Below the pieces are notes generated by a model. The model was not told the origin of the DNA. It saw nothing but the letters and a program-made list of their open reading frames with translations, and made no database searches. The position numbers were made by a program, and so were the translations under genes. DNA of 64,000 nt from Trichoplax sp. H2 (taxonomy: Eukaryota; Placozoa; Uniplacotomia; Trichoplacea), in contig NOWV01000035.1 in assembly GCA_003344405.1 (NCBI GenBank), forward strand, positions 310,001 through 374,000. The letters run 5' to 3'. This document shows, piece by piece, positions 30,901 through 42,600 of the stretch (positions within the stretch are counted from its first letter, which is position 1; each line of letters starts with the position of its first letter).

Positions 30901-31321
30901 TTAAAAATGATCTTGTTTAAAAATATAGAATGTCTTCTTAGAAGCTCGTGAAGCTCTAACTGGAAGTGCTAGTGCTAGTGAAGATAGCTTTGAAAGTCAA
31001 GTAAGTAAAATAATTAATTTCTTATACAAAAGACTTCAGAACCACAAGATAGGATTTATAAGACATTTTATGCCCATGCAACTTAGAATTACAAGCAGAA
31101 TGATACGGAAGAAAATAATAAAGAAGGTAAAAGCGATATTACAGCCTTGATTAAATTACCAGCAATTTTGACTAATACGTATATGACTTCTATTGTAAGG
31201 TCATATTCGGCTGAAACTCAAGATTAAAGATATTCCTGACGTTAAAGTATCGTCATCTTCCGCCAGAAAAAGACGCAGTCGAGGACGCCCACGTCTGTTT
31301 GATGAAGAGGATAATGACTAG
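21936..31321 (+). CDS. SMARCA4: SWI/SNF ATPase, SMARCA2/SMARCA4 (Brahma/BRG1) orthologue
   Basis: Catalytic subunit of the BAF/SWI-SNF nucleosome remodeller, a nuclear DNA-dependent ATPase. About 37 exons and 1,380 residues (human about 1,650). First exons: 21936-21995, 22800-22998, 23202-23341, 23637-23893, 24032-24158, 24319-24425, 24510-24576, 24680-24853 and 24962-25135; the last is about 31199-31321. In order: [19 protein letters not shown] motif ([19 protein letters not shown], about residues 92-112); HSA region (FQRKLRTEVV to [16 protein letters not shown]); ATPase with Walker [13 protein letters not shown] box and LLTGTPLQ; helicase C lobe with [26 protein letters not shown] and [11 protein letters not shown]; SnAC region ([21 protein letters not shown]); proline run; bromodomain ([13 protein letters not shown], with the acetyl-lysine Asn in RIYNMEGS). 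The stop is at 31319-31321. It is the single SMARCA2/4-type gene here; which vertebrate paralogue symbol applies is arbitrary. Confidence 0.97.
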
Positions 31322-31470
31322 ATTGCGTAGACCGAGATATTCGATTTTTAGAGAGACTAAATTATTTATAACTTGTAGTACCTGATTATTACTTAAGTAG
31401 ATATATTTTCTTTACCCCATTCAGCCGTTCTTTCGTCATCTCACAAAATTTCTTGTGCTAGCTTCTGTAC

Positions 31471-31476
31471 AATAAA
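31471..31476 (+). terminator. Poly(A) signal for SMARCA2/4
   Basis: Canonical AATAAA 150 bp after the stop codon, the first canonical hexamer in the 3' flank. The assignment is by position only. Confidence 0.5.
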
Positions 31477-33307
31477 AGTAACACATCTAAAGCAGACCCT
31501 GATTCATTTAGCTGATGGTTACTTTTATCGTACGAGTGCTATGTACTATATTAGTGCTGTATGTATCACTGTACATCTCGCTGTTATTTCTGTAGTGGTT
31601 CGTATAATGTTATAAAATGTAATGAAGAACATACCAATACTGTAGTACTTATGAACTGTATTTTACAGTGTTTGACGGTGATTTTCACCGTGATAAATGT
31701 CAAAGTGTATCTGTCATATCTGCCGATATAGTATTGTGTTAATGTTCTGGTTTAACGTAAAGAAATCAGTAATTTAATTCGTAGTTATGATAGGTGTATA
31801 ACTACTATATATATACTGTATTTATATTATACAAACATTTCATAATAAACTTTAACAATTTTGATGTTATGTTTGCTAAACGTAAAACTTTTTCTATCAA
31901 AATAAAAAAAGTTCAAGTTTACATTATTCCGTAGCTGCTATGATACATCTACGTAATAACTTTGGTGCAATTCTTTACATTGACGTGAGTAGACTTGGCT
32001 ACTCACAGTATACAATACATTATTAGTATTTAGTACAAATGAAGCTTCGTTACTTTAAGTATAGCGCGTATCTCACTCCGTTTGCTGCACAGTACTGTAT
32101 TTAAGGCTACACTTGAGAGTTACCGCGAGTAGTGGCTATGGATAAATGCCACACATACGTATAACATTAAAGTTATAGTTAGATGATTCAATTGGGAATG
32201 TTTGAATAGTTCAAAAGTATTTATGGAATAATAATAATATAATGCAAAGTATACAACTTCGTACTAAAAGTGAGTTTAAAGGGATCGAGTTATTATGTGC
32301 TAGCCTGATGAAGAAATTCTGAATTGTTTTATATCGTAAACTTATTTTTGTTAACTATTTTACATTCACTTTATCAGTTAATTGTCTGTTGATGCTCATT
32401 TACTGTACTTTTGGGTTGTATTCACTGAAGTAATCTAGTATAATAGCACCACTTGGATTCTCTGATATCCCAACATACTACACCCTCTAATCGGATAATC
32501 CTTTAATGCAGCAAAGAGCGCCGTATCAAGTGCTGTACCTTTGATTTAGAGTGTTGATAAATCTCTTCAAGTTTTTGTTATCTGCAGTACTATCAGAGTA
32601 GGATTTTGGAAACATTTTGACGCGGCTAATACAGTGCGCATACTGTATAAATAATTTTATGGGAAGAGATTATATTATAGTTGTAATTGAAGGATTAATT
32701 TCACATTCTTTTAATTTTAGTATGTGGTAAGCAATACTTCTGTATAGTAAGAAAGGATTAACTGTAAAGTGTACAAGTTATTATTTGTAAGTTGACAAGA
32801 TACTGCTAAAAATTCTTCTCCTGACTTTAAAATAATGGAATTTGTCATAGACATGGTCATAAGCATGGATCGAAAGGGTGACATAATAGAACATATGATA
32901 CACCATTTCACTATACCTTAATACAATATTCGAAAAGTAGCGATGTAGAGAGCTATGTATTCTACGAAACAGTCTATGATTTGAATTTGAAGATTAATAA
33001 TTGTGCCATTAACTTTAATTTCACAAAAGCAGCACTTTAAGGTATTTGTATACAGCAGTTACACGCCATCGTAATAAACTACAAGCCTAATAGGCAAGAT
33101 TTGTCATTATAATCTATCTGTACTTACTGATAGCAATGTTTATCAATTTATCAGTATAACTGTACTACATGTGCTGAGTTTCACAAATGCGCTACATATA
33201 TTTCTATATAATGTATTCTTTTGATGATCTTTTCTTAAATGCTTTATAGAGTAACAAGAACAAATTTTGCTTTCAGTGTACTATCCCCAGTAGGAACAGA
33301 ATATTAG

Positions 33308-33336
33308 ATTATTATTATTATTATTGTTATTATTAT
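33308..33336 (+). repeat. (ATT)n microsatellite
   Basis: Nine or so ATT units, one altered to GTT, in intergenic DNA. Confidence 0.85.
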
Positions 33337-34215
33337 AAGACTATTGATGTGGAGTCGTCTAATTTAATTTTAATATAATCCAATCATGGTATTACTTTGG
33401 GTTTGCGTAGCCCTCAATGTACACGGTATATAATTTTGCTACTCCGATGAGAATAAGAATAATGATACTTAGTTCAACTGTATTGTGTTTTGCTTTTACG
33501 ATTGCTATTAAAAAAGGTAATAAAATGATAACACAAAATCATGAATTGCCTTGCAGGTGCAGTAGCGTATGCTTATTCTATAGTACTGCATTGTCACCCT
33601 TGATGATTTCGGTTGAACAGCCGTTTTTATCCATTTGAACAAAGTAATGAAGGACTATTACTGTTCATTGTACAGTACAATCATTTCAAAGGAGGCTTGT
33701 AATTTATTCACAAAGGTAGTTTAGAAATGGTATTTGCTAGATACTCTTTCTACGTACTATACGTAACATGGAGTAATTAATGCAAATATTACAGGAAAAT
33801 TTCAAGCACTGTACAGTACAGTACGTGGATTGATCAAAACATTGATGGCATTACAGTGACGTGACGAATGGGATTTCTTTTCTCAGAAAACCCGTCAGTC
33901 CTTTACGTAACTTGTAAAATTGAATGTTTTTAGTGACCGGATCGTTAATACGATCGATCAGCCATAGAATTATAGCGAAAAAGAATGAAGATCTTCTCTG
34001 TACTGGATAGTATAAAGATCATGGTGCATAATAATTCTACGCACTCAAAAAGACGGGTTAAAGACCTGCAGTCGTCGTACATACTGTACTGTCCTCGCTA
34101 CTGTATAACCATGGATTAGTTGAAGAAGATTTAGACTGATCACCCTTGGACGGACAGACACTTCCGCCTCATATGGTCAAAATATTATTTTCAAATGCAG
34201 TGCCCAAGCACTTGG

Positions 34216-34460
34216 TTATGACAGTACTTTAGTATGGAGACGATCGGTTTTAAATTGACTAATTTTTTCTGAATTAAGTAATATTACGTTAAATCTTATT
34301 ATCGGTTAGTAAGTTCCACTTGGAAACGGTTATATGAGATTGTAGATGTTATTTCAATTAGTACCGGTGATTTAGAAAACAAACACGGAAGAACCATACT
34401 AAGTAGCTATTTTGGATATTTACGGGCCCTCATTTGGTAAGAAAAGTCCGTCCGAAGTTG
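34216..34460 (+). repeat. Dispersed repeat, copy B
   Basis: Diverged same-strand copy of the element at 32-270, with the same block order (TTATGACAGTACTTTAGTAT first, GAAAAGTCCGTCC last). Its right part runs into the tandem duplication at 34398-34823, so the element appears longer than the part kept at the left edge of the window. Confidence 0.6.
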
Positions 34461-34823
34461 ACCAATCGTGGTGCATAATAGACGAACCTCTCAATACTGG
34501 TCCAGACTAGACTTTCTTCTGGTAGTCCATGATACTGTGGAACTCATGCAATCCCTGCTGTGTCTACGGCATGGACCACGTTCTAATACTAGATGCATAA
34601 TAGCACATCCATGTTGTACGTCGTACAACACTAAGTAGCTATTTTGGATATTTACGGATCCTCATTTGGTAAGAAAAGTCCGTCTGAAGTTGACCAATCG
34701 AGGTGCAGAATATACGAACCTCTCAACACTGGTCCAGACTAGACTTTCTTCTCGTAGTCTATGATACTGTGGAACTCATGCAATCCCTGCTTATTAATAG
34801 CACATCCATGTTGTACGTCGTAC
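34398..34823 (+). repeat. Tandem duplication, units at 34398 and 34630
   Basis: A 232-bp unit starting ACTAAGTAGCTATTTTGGAT is followed directly by a second copy. Both contain TTTGGTAAGAAAAGTCCGTC, GGTCCAGACTAGACTTTCTT and TAGCACATCCATGTTGTACG. Copy 2 has lost about 38 bp between the CCCTGCT and TAGCACATCC blocks. Otherwise the copies differ at only a few sites. Confidence 0.9.
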
Positions 34824-34875
34824 CGATCCGTGCCTGCACCGATTGTTCAACGCCCGAGAACTTGTAATTAATTTA

Positions 34876-35540
34876 CAGTACTGTACAGTACAGTACTGTA
34901 TACTGTACAGTACAGTACTGTACAGTACAGTCGTTAGGCTCAGTGTTTATGTACTGTACGTACAGTACTGTACACTGTACAGTACAGTACCATTTAGCTA
35001 AAGACGAGGACCGAACGAGGACTGGACCACGAATGTCAGTCATACAGTACAGTACAGTACTGTGTGTAAAAATCTTTGACTATGTCAACTATAAATTACA
35101 GGCTCTCTACTGTATGTACACTAACCCTAACCATTTTGCATCAATTACTTTGTACATTTCGTTTAACCTGTCCTGCTGATACATTAGACATGTATTGACA
35201 TATGTAACAAAAAATCCAAGAAATCGTCCATCTCACGCGTATATCAGCAGGACAGCTTAAACGAAGTGTAGAGTACAGTACAAAGTAATTCATGCAAAAT
35301 GGTTAGGACTAATGTACTGTACTGTACACTGTACAGTATGGAAACATTGACGCAATGCCTGGCGGGACATTTTAACATTTTCACCTAGAGTACGGCACAG
35401 AATCTGGAATCTGGTACTACAGTACTGTACTGTGTACTGTACTGTACTGTACAGTATATCACTGGCTTCTTAGATTAAATTGCATACTAACTGTACTCTG
35501 CACCTACCGTACTGTACTGTATGTGCACTGTGCAGTACTG
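34876..35540. repeat. (GTACA)n/(TGTAC)n repeat field
   Basis: Alternating GTACA and TGTAC runs, for example 34876-34932, 34951-34990, 35043-35062, 35313-35336, 35419-35455 and 35505-35540, with unique sequence between. Weaker outliers continue to about 35790. Confidence 0.88.
35121..35314. repeat. Imperfect long inverted repeat, arms 67-74 bp
   Basis: The left arm 35121-35187 (CTAACCCTAACCATTTTGCA onward to CCTGCTGATACATTAG) matches the reverse complement of the right arm 35241-35314. The spacer is about 53 bp. The right arm carries an extra 10-12 bp made of the GTAC-type repeat. The arms are otherwise about 90 percent identical by eye. It is MITE-like in shape, but no target-site duplication was identified. 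Confidence 0.8.
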
Positions 35541-36614
35541 TACTGCGCAAGTGCAGCATTAGCTCAGGATTCCGCCTAATGCACATTGCACAGCTGTAAT
35601 TATGCCTGTAACACAGTACTGTACAGTACGTGTTCTAAGATCAACACGAAATGAAGTGTACTTCAGTCGCATGTCAACAACTGCCAGAAAGGCCTTTCTT
35701 CTGCTAGTGACGTAATTTACTGTACTGTACGTACTGAGTCTGAGATAAACACGTTTGTCTGCAAAGTCTGCTACAGCAGTACGGTACAGTATAGAGTATT
35801 TAAAGGGAGATCAAGCTATTCACTGACAAAGATAAAAGAAAAGGAAGTAGCCAAGTAGGTCCAGTAGAATTCTAAAACGCCAAGTAAACTTGCTGCTATA
35901 AGGAAGCCATTTAATTCTTGATTGTGCTCATTTCTGATCGATTACTCTACTGTAGGTATACAGTACTTTCATTTTTAGATCTTAACTCGTAGTATGCACT
36001 TGGCATACCCTGAAATAGAACGTACTCCAACTTGTCAGCTACTGAAGAATATGACCCGGCGCGCCGAATAAACAGTCAGTACTTACTGAACATTTGGATT
36101 GATTCAATCGTTTCTCAAGAATATACGCATTCATCTTATAGCCAAAGCAACTGACAAAGTAGATCATCCATCCTTTACAAAATAAGGTATCCATCAACTT
36201 TTAGACTTATTAATGATAAAAATGATCAAATTTTAGTGACTCGTTGTTGTATTGATATACTGTACAGTATAATGTATTATTATTGATGCGATAAATGACT
36301 GTAGTTTGTAGAAATTGTTTTTCCTCATATCTATTCTTATTGGAATACGTAAATTGCTTTCCTATTTATTTTCGATATTCATACTCTATCTCATAAATCT
36401 TACATTGTACTTAACCAAAGAGCTGTTTATAAAAGGCCTGTGCATTGTAGTCAGTATACCATTAGTGGAGTTCAATTAATGAATATTGGTTATCAATAGA
36501 CAGTTGCTGCTGCGATTGAAGACATCTACTGTATTTGTACGCGCTTCTCAACTGCCTACACCAACTACCTACCTTTCATTGAACCCAAATTAGACGTTTA
36601 ATTAAGAAACCGAA
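35541..36614. other. Upstream region of the ABCA gene
   Basis: Mostly unique AT-rich sequence with scattered GTACTGTAC motifs near 35616, 35720 and 36260. It must hold the ABCA promoter and 5' UTR, but no specific element is recognised. Confidence 0.4.
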
Positions 36615-39600
36615 ATGGGACGCTTCTTTCAAAAACTGAAGTTACTAGTATGGAAGAATTTTGCCTTGAGAAAGAGACAAATCGTAAGTCGTTCTATTTC
36701 AGTTTTAATGATAATCAATACTGCACGCTGTACTTGTTGTCAAGTAAAAACTTCAAATCTCCAATCCGCGTATCATTTACAACGCAGTATTATCTATATT
36801 GTACATTGTGCTTCTGTTGATATCCTTATACTGTACTGTAGACCCATACTGTAATTTTATCCGATTTAAAACTGCAAGTTACCCTTAAATGCTATCAAGG
36901 TTACTGTAGTGTTGTTTTCGATCGATGTAACCCACAATCCTTGATATATTTGAAGCTATAGCCAATGTTGAGTACTGTATATTTGTATCGCTGTCTCCAA
37001 TGTTGTAATCACATATTGTACTGTACAAGTTCTGTCTGCTGAATATTCGTGCTGTTGATTGAGAAGAGAAATCGAAAGGCTATTGACCGTAATCTACATG
37101 TAACTTAATATAGTGCTGTCTATACACTTGATATAGACATTTTTCTTTTTCTGTTTGTTTTATTTCAGTGTGAAGGTAGAGAAACGAGTTACATCATATT
37201 TTGGGGACTTATTTTCCAGTTTTTCTTACTAAAGTCATACAATTGCTTTTTCACTACCGTGCTATCTTTGCGCCAATACACAATTTAGTGGTATTTTTTA
37301 GTGAAAAAAGCAACATAACGTTCGTTTACAATCATTTTTAACGTCGGTCTTATCTAGTTGTGCTAAAGAGTTTTGTTTTGCAGTCTGCGCCCAGTCATAA
37401 TATTGATCACCCTAATTTTCGTAGCTAACTAGTAGAGACTTTATTTAGAGTAAGACTACAGAATTGGGCTATTAATCCTATAATTAATGACGTAGGTTAA
37501 TACAATTTAGTGTGCACGAATACAGTCAAAATAAATCGTCATTGTCTCAGCATGATACAGTTCGATAGCCGCGTCGATAGGGAATGTAAAGTATAGCCAA
37601 CATTGTAGAATGTAGTACACAAATAACCTGAGACAAGCCTCCTTCAGTGCTCTTTCAAGTTTTATTAACATACAGATCCTATACAAATGCACAGTAAAAT
37701 ATACTTCCAAAATCATCACGCTTTTAATAACTTGATAGAGCTATTTTCCCTGCTAGCAATTTATACTCAATCTACAGTATATAAAAGATTACGTTATAAT
37801 ACGCTCGTAGAACGAGTAGGTCATCCCTGTTTTCCCCTTATACAATACAGTCATAAAAATAGTACGGTATCATACATGTAAGCTATTTTGGGAGAGTGAG
37901 AGGGGGGGGAAGTAATTAATCAATGACCTTTTCTACTAATTATTTTTTATTATATCAAGTAAAGTAATACAGTGATGTGATAAAATAAAATTCGCGTAGA
38001 ATTTATCATTACGCTGCTCTTGCAATGGGTTTCCAAACTTTAAAACAATCTCTAAGCGTAAAGTGACTCACTGTCAATTTAATGAAGATCGAACTATTGG
38101 TTTCAAATCAGAAGAATAATGTTCAAAAATAAAATTAATGTTCATAAACTGTACTCAAAGACCCTCAAAATCGATAGGCTACATAAGCAGGCGAAAAGTC
38201 AGTGAAAAAAATGCCAATTTCTTTCCTATGTACTGTACAGTAAGTCTGTAACTACATATACAGAATGTGTATGGGATTCGATCGACCCCGGAAAAGCAGG
38301 TACAGTACGCAGCAGTCGCATGGTGCGGCATACAGTACTGTTCAGCTATGGGCGGAGTCTGCAATCCGCTAAGGCAATAATAGAAAAGAACCAGGAATGC
38401 CTTCTGTCAATACTGTACAGTGTACAGTACTAGAGAAGCTGGATACTGTACGTACGTAGTACTGTACTGTACAGTACAGTATAATCCAATAAAAGATCCT
38501 ACAGTACGCAATGTACACACTGACCAGCCCATGCACCCTTAAAATGTGCGGTGTCATTGTCATCGTTATGACCCCACTGCCACACATAGGCACACACAAT
38601 GATGATATACAGTAATGGATGCGCATCTATAATAGACAGTACCTATAAATGAAGCAATCGCATGCTACAACTCAATAGAATCACCAATGACAAGCCAAGA
38701 CTTTCAACGATCAGGCTGTTACTTTAAATATTGAAAAATCAACATTCCCAAAAAAATAATAATGAGAATAATCATCAATCAGTTGATTTCAATCGATTGT
38801 CATCGAACAATAATAGGTATCTCTATTCTAGAATATAGGTTGCGACCAATATCCGAATACATGTATATCTTCCATCCTTGATTGCAATAGTCAGGGAGGG
38901 TATCAAGATTTAAATTGGTCATGATTAAACAACCAGATGAAGAATCTTTCAATAAACGAGTACAAGGGATAAAAATGATCAAGCGTAGATTAACCGATTG
39001 ATAGTTCATTAATCAATGCGTACAGTATACAGTAAGCGACAGAAATGAAAGGCTGAAAATAATTTTCAATTGTACTAACGAATGATGATTGCTACTACTG
39101 TCCTATTATAATTAATTGTAATTGTAAAGCGTGTGTGGATCATAGCGTTTTTCACATCTCTATGGTGTGGACAGCAATGATTTCCTGACATCATCGGGCC
39201 AATGAGAGAAGTATTCAGTATTTGACAGGGCGTAGTCACCGAGAAATAAAACTAAACTTCATATCATGCACAACACATTACTGTACTGTACTGTACAACC
39301 TTCAGTACAGCATGTATTGGATTTAATCAGCGTATCCAATATGATTCCATAATACTGTTTGAGCGTGAATGGAAGCGCTCTCATAATGAAATAGCTAAAA
39401 TGATAAATGCATTTGTAAATCACGCCTTGCAAGTGCATAATACAGTACACGTACTACGTACGCATTAGTCAGTTCACTCATTATCAAGTTGTAGGTTGTG
39501 TACAGCGATCATACAGTACTATTTCAATACTTGACTTTGATCTTCAAGCATTGGTACAAAGCTACTCATTTTTAAATAGTAGCAAAAATCCTCATGGATG

Positions 39601-42600
39601 CTCAAGTTTGCTTATATTAATCAATTCATCATTAATCGATCATCAGTTTATGGACTTAACCTTTCGCTTAATCGTAAAAATGAGATGAGTGTAACAAAAT
39701 ACTTTACTAATTTTAATCTGACCTCTAATTTCTTGTGTTTTCCTCTTCTTTACAATGTAGTTTCGTAATGTCGTTGAAGTCATCTGTCCTTTGGTTCTTT
39801 TCATGATATTGGTTGCAGTCCGACAGCGAAGACCACCGGAGTATCGAAAAGCCTGTAAGAACTGACTCTATAATACTTGTAAAAGTTTCTTACTTGATTA
39901 ATTAATTATGTATTGGATTACATGAAAGAATGTTCTTGAAGTATAATGATGTTTACCACAAACAAAAATTATACTGTAAATGGGATAAAGAATACGTAGT
40001 ATTTATCCTAGTGCGTTCAAATTTTATTCCATAGACCTAGCATTAATGCATTAAAGCTATCCAATATGCAGTACAATGCACAGTATTGTCTATGGAGATT
40101 ACACTCTCTTTACATCATAAATTTACACCTAGTTAATACACGGTCAATTACAACAAGAGTACGTCATCAAGTCAGATCAACCATACGAAAAAATTATAAA
40201 TAACGTAGTTCTACTTATGGAGATTATTGTAACTACTCATTCATTTAAAATTATGTTAACATCCAAATTACTTTTCAGCTTACTATAAACCACAAGCGTT
40301 ACCTTCTGCTGGATTGCTGCCTTTCCTTCAAACTTTTGCCTGTGATTTTGGACAGGCAAAGTCTCACTACCCTATTAATGGCATTCCGTTACGAAATGCT
40401 GCGTAAGTGCCATACTTTATTCAATAGAATAATAACTTTTTAGTATTCGCCGATGCTAGTAGATCAATACTCGTAATATTCATACAAAGTAAAGTTACCT
40501 TCAGTACACTACGATGCTTTATAGTGTTACCCATTCTTACCAATGGATAATTAAATATTCCTCGATACTGCATGCAGGTGCAGCATGTATATTTTTACAT
40601 TTGTATGTATTCTATCATTTAATTCGTATCCAAAATCATACTTTATAGGGCTGACCGATTGTTCGCCGACGTTGCGAAAACCTTTCAAAATTCGTCACTA
40701 AGCGACACTCTCACCCAACTACCTCAGGATTTAAACAACGCCCAATTGCTACAAAATCTACTGTTGAATCCTCAAAATAGCCCAAGTCTACCCAATGTCG
40801 GTAAGCTGAAAGACTATACAGCACTACATATTTACCATAATTTAGTACTTTAAATACTTCACAAAGACATTGAGTAATATTATGCCGACTAGTAAGTTAT
40901 CATACGGGTACATTTTCACCTTCGTTATGACGACCAAAACATAAGATTTTAAGCTAATACGCCTATTTTAGCAATATGTATCACTTGTTAAGCAACACAC
41001 AGCATTCAAACTCAATTTTGCGTTTATTTATTTAGTATCCCCTGTATCAACAATTGTAAACAATGTCACCGCAGTAAAAGATTTCTTGCAAACCAACCTC
41101 TCTTTAACTGAATCGCAAGCCAACACTCTGCTATCTGCGCAAATTAATGTTACAAAGGTAATAAAATATTGAAATCGAATGTAAGGGATAGATTATATCA
41201 AATTGATGTAATTACCAAACACATAAGGCGCTGTACCAAAGTACGTATTACTTACAGTATATTAGAATCAATAAAGTGATGATAAATATACGTCTTTAGA
41301 TTTCTAGTCTTCTACTCATTAATGGAACTAATACCAATCCAAGTGCCTTGCAAGTACTTCTTGGATCCCTTCGACCTAGCATCAACAATCTTGGCCAATT
41401 ATTAGGACTTCTGCAAGGATTAAACAACGGCAATAACAACAATCCTCTTGGTGGTCTTGTGAACAATCCTACTATTAATAGCGCCCTATTGGTATAATAT
41501 ACTTTTATTACGTAAAATTTGTTAAATTAACTGTAAACTATTCATCCGTAAAATTGTCCGCTACATTATCTATCAATTGCTGACCCTGACATTTCATGCT
41601 GATTTAGAATCAAGTCTTTTCTTCGGCGCAAATTAGAAATTTTTCATGCAATCCTACGTTATTTTTTGACGTATTAATCTTTACAAATAGACCGGAAGGA
41701 GTAAGTCTTTGGTCCTCAACAATGAATTAAGCCAGTTCTAGCATGAGGAAATCTTACTGTACTGCTTTATTTTATCTTGAAGGAAAATGTTAGAAAAGCT
41801 CTATGCAATCTGGATAATGCTCAAATGGGATATTTCGTTAATGAATTGAGACATCAAGTCAATTTCACAGCATTAATAACTGTAGGTGCCCTTACCATCT
41901 TTTATTATCCACGTCTTACCTAGGATATAATTCTTTTAATACTTTAATTAATTGACCAGATTGCCAGTCCCATCTCGGCTGTTCTCAGTGATCGTTTTCT
42001 TAAAATTCAAGCTGAACTAACAAGATTATTATCAGCGGTAAGCTGTTATTAATACCATTATGAATGGTAGTTAAGCGAAAGTCGCAATCTTTGTCATGTA
42101 CATGTATAAATTGCCCAAACTAATTTTTTCATATTCTATTCGTTAGATGGGACAACTGGAAAGCCTGCAAAACCTATTGCGAAGCTCTGGCCTATCTGTT
42201 AGTGGTAGAAATAATAGCCAAACTGCTGCCTCAATTGCAACCTTCTTATGTGGCGCGGGGAGTTCGAAGTTATTTGGCAATTCCGTTATTAATACTTTTA
42301 ATGGGGGTCGATCTAGCACCACGAGGATTGACGAAGGCAGCAGTACAACTGATAAGCCTAGCAACGAAACTATAAATTACAACCAAAGTAAGGTTTACCT
42401 ACATCTTTCTTTATGCAAAATAATCTTATTTACATAACGACTGATTGTATATCATAAGTATTTAGAAAGATCCTCACATGCTATAAACGTATTTAATTTT
42501 AAATTTTAGAGTGTTATAATGGAACTGGAATAAATTATCGTGGTACCGTAAATATTACGCGATCAGGGCTCCAATGCCAATCGTGGACAGCTCAATTTCC

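Larger units (their letters stand above)
31322..34190. other. Intergenic region downstream of SMARCA2/4
   Basis: AT-rich, with many stops in all frames. A poly(A) signal AATAAA at 31471-31476 lies 150 bp after the SMARCA2/4 stop. An ATT-rich microsatellite is at 33308-33336. The frames at 32717-32911 (minus) and 33417-33638 (plus) show no family resemblance. Nothing else is seen. Confidence 0.55.

Noticed and set aside
35121-35133. Telomeric repeat or chromosome end (CTAACCCTAACC)
   Set aside because: Only two units, inside an inverted repeat and flanked by normal sequence; not a telomere.
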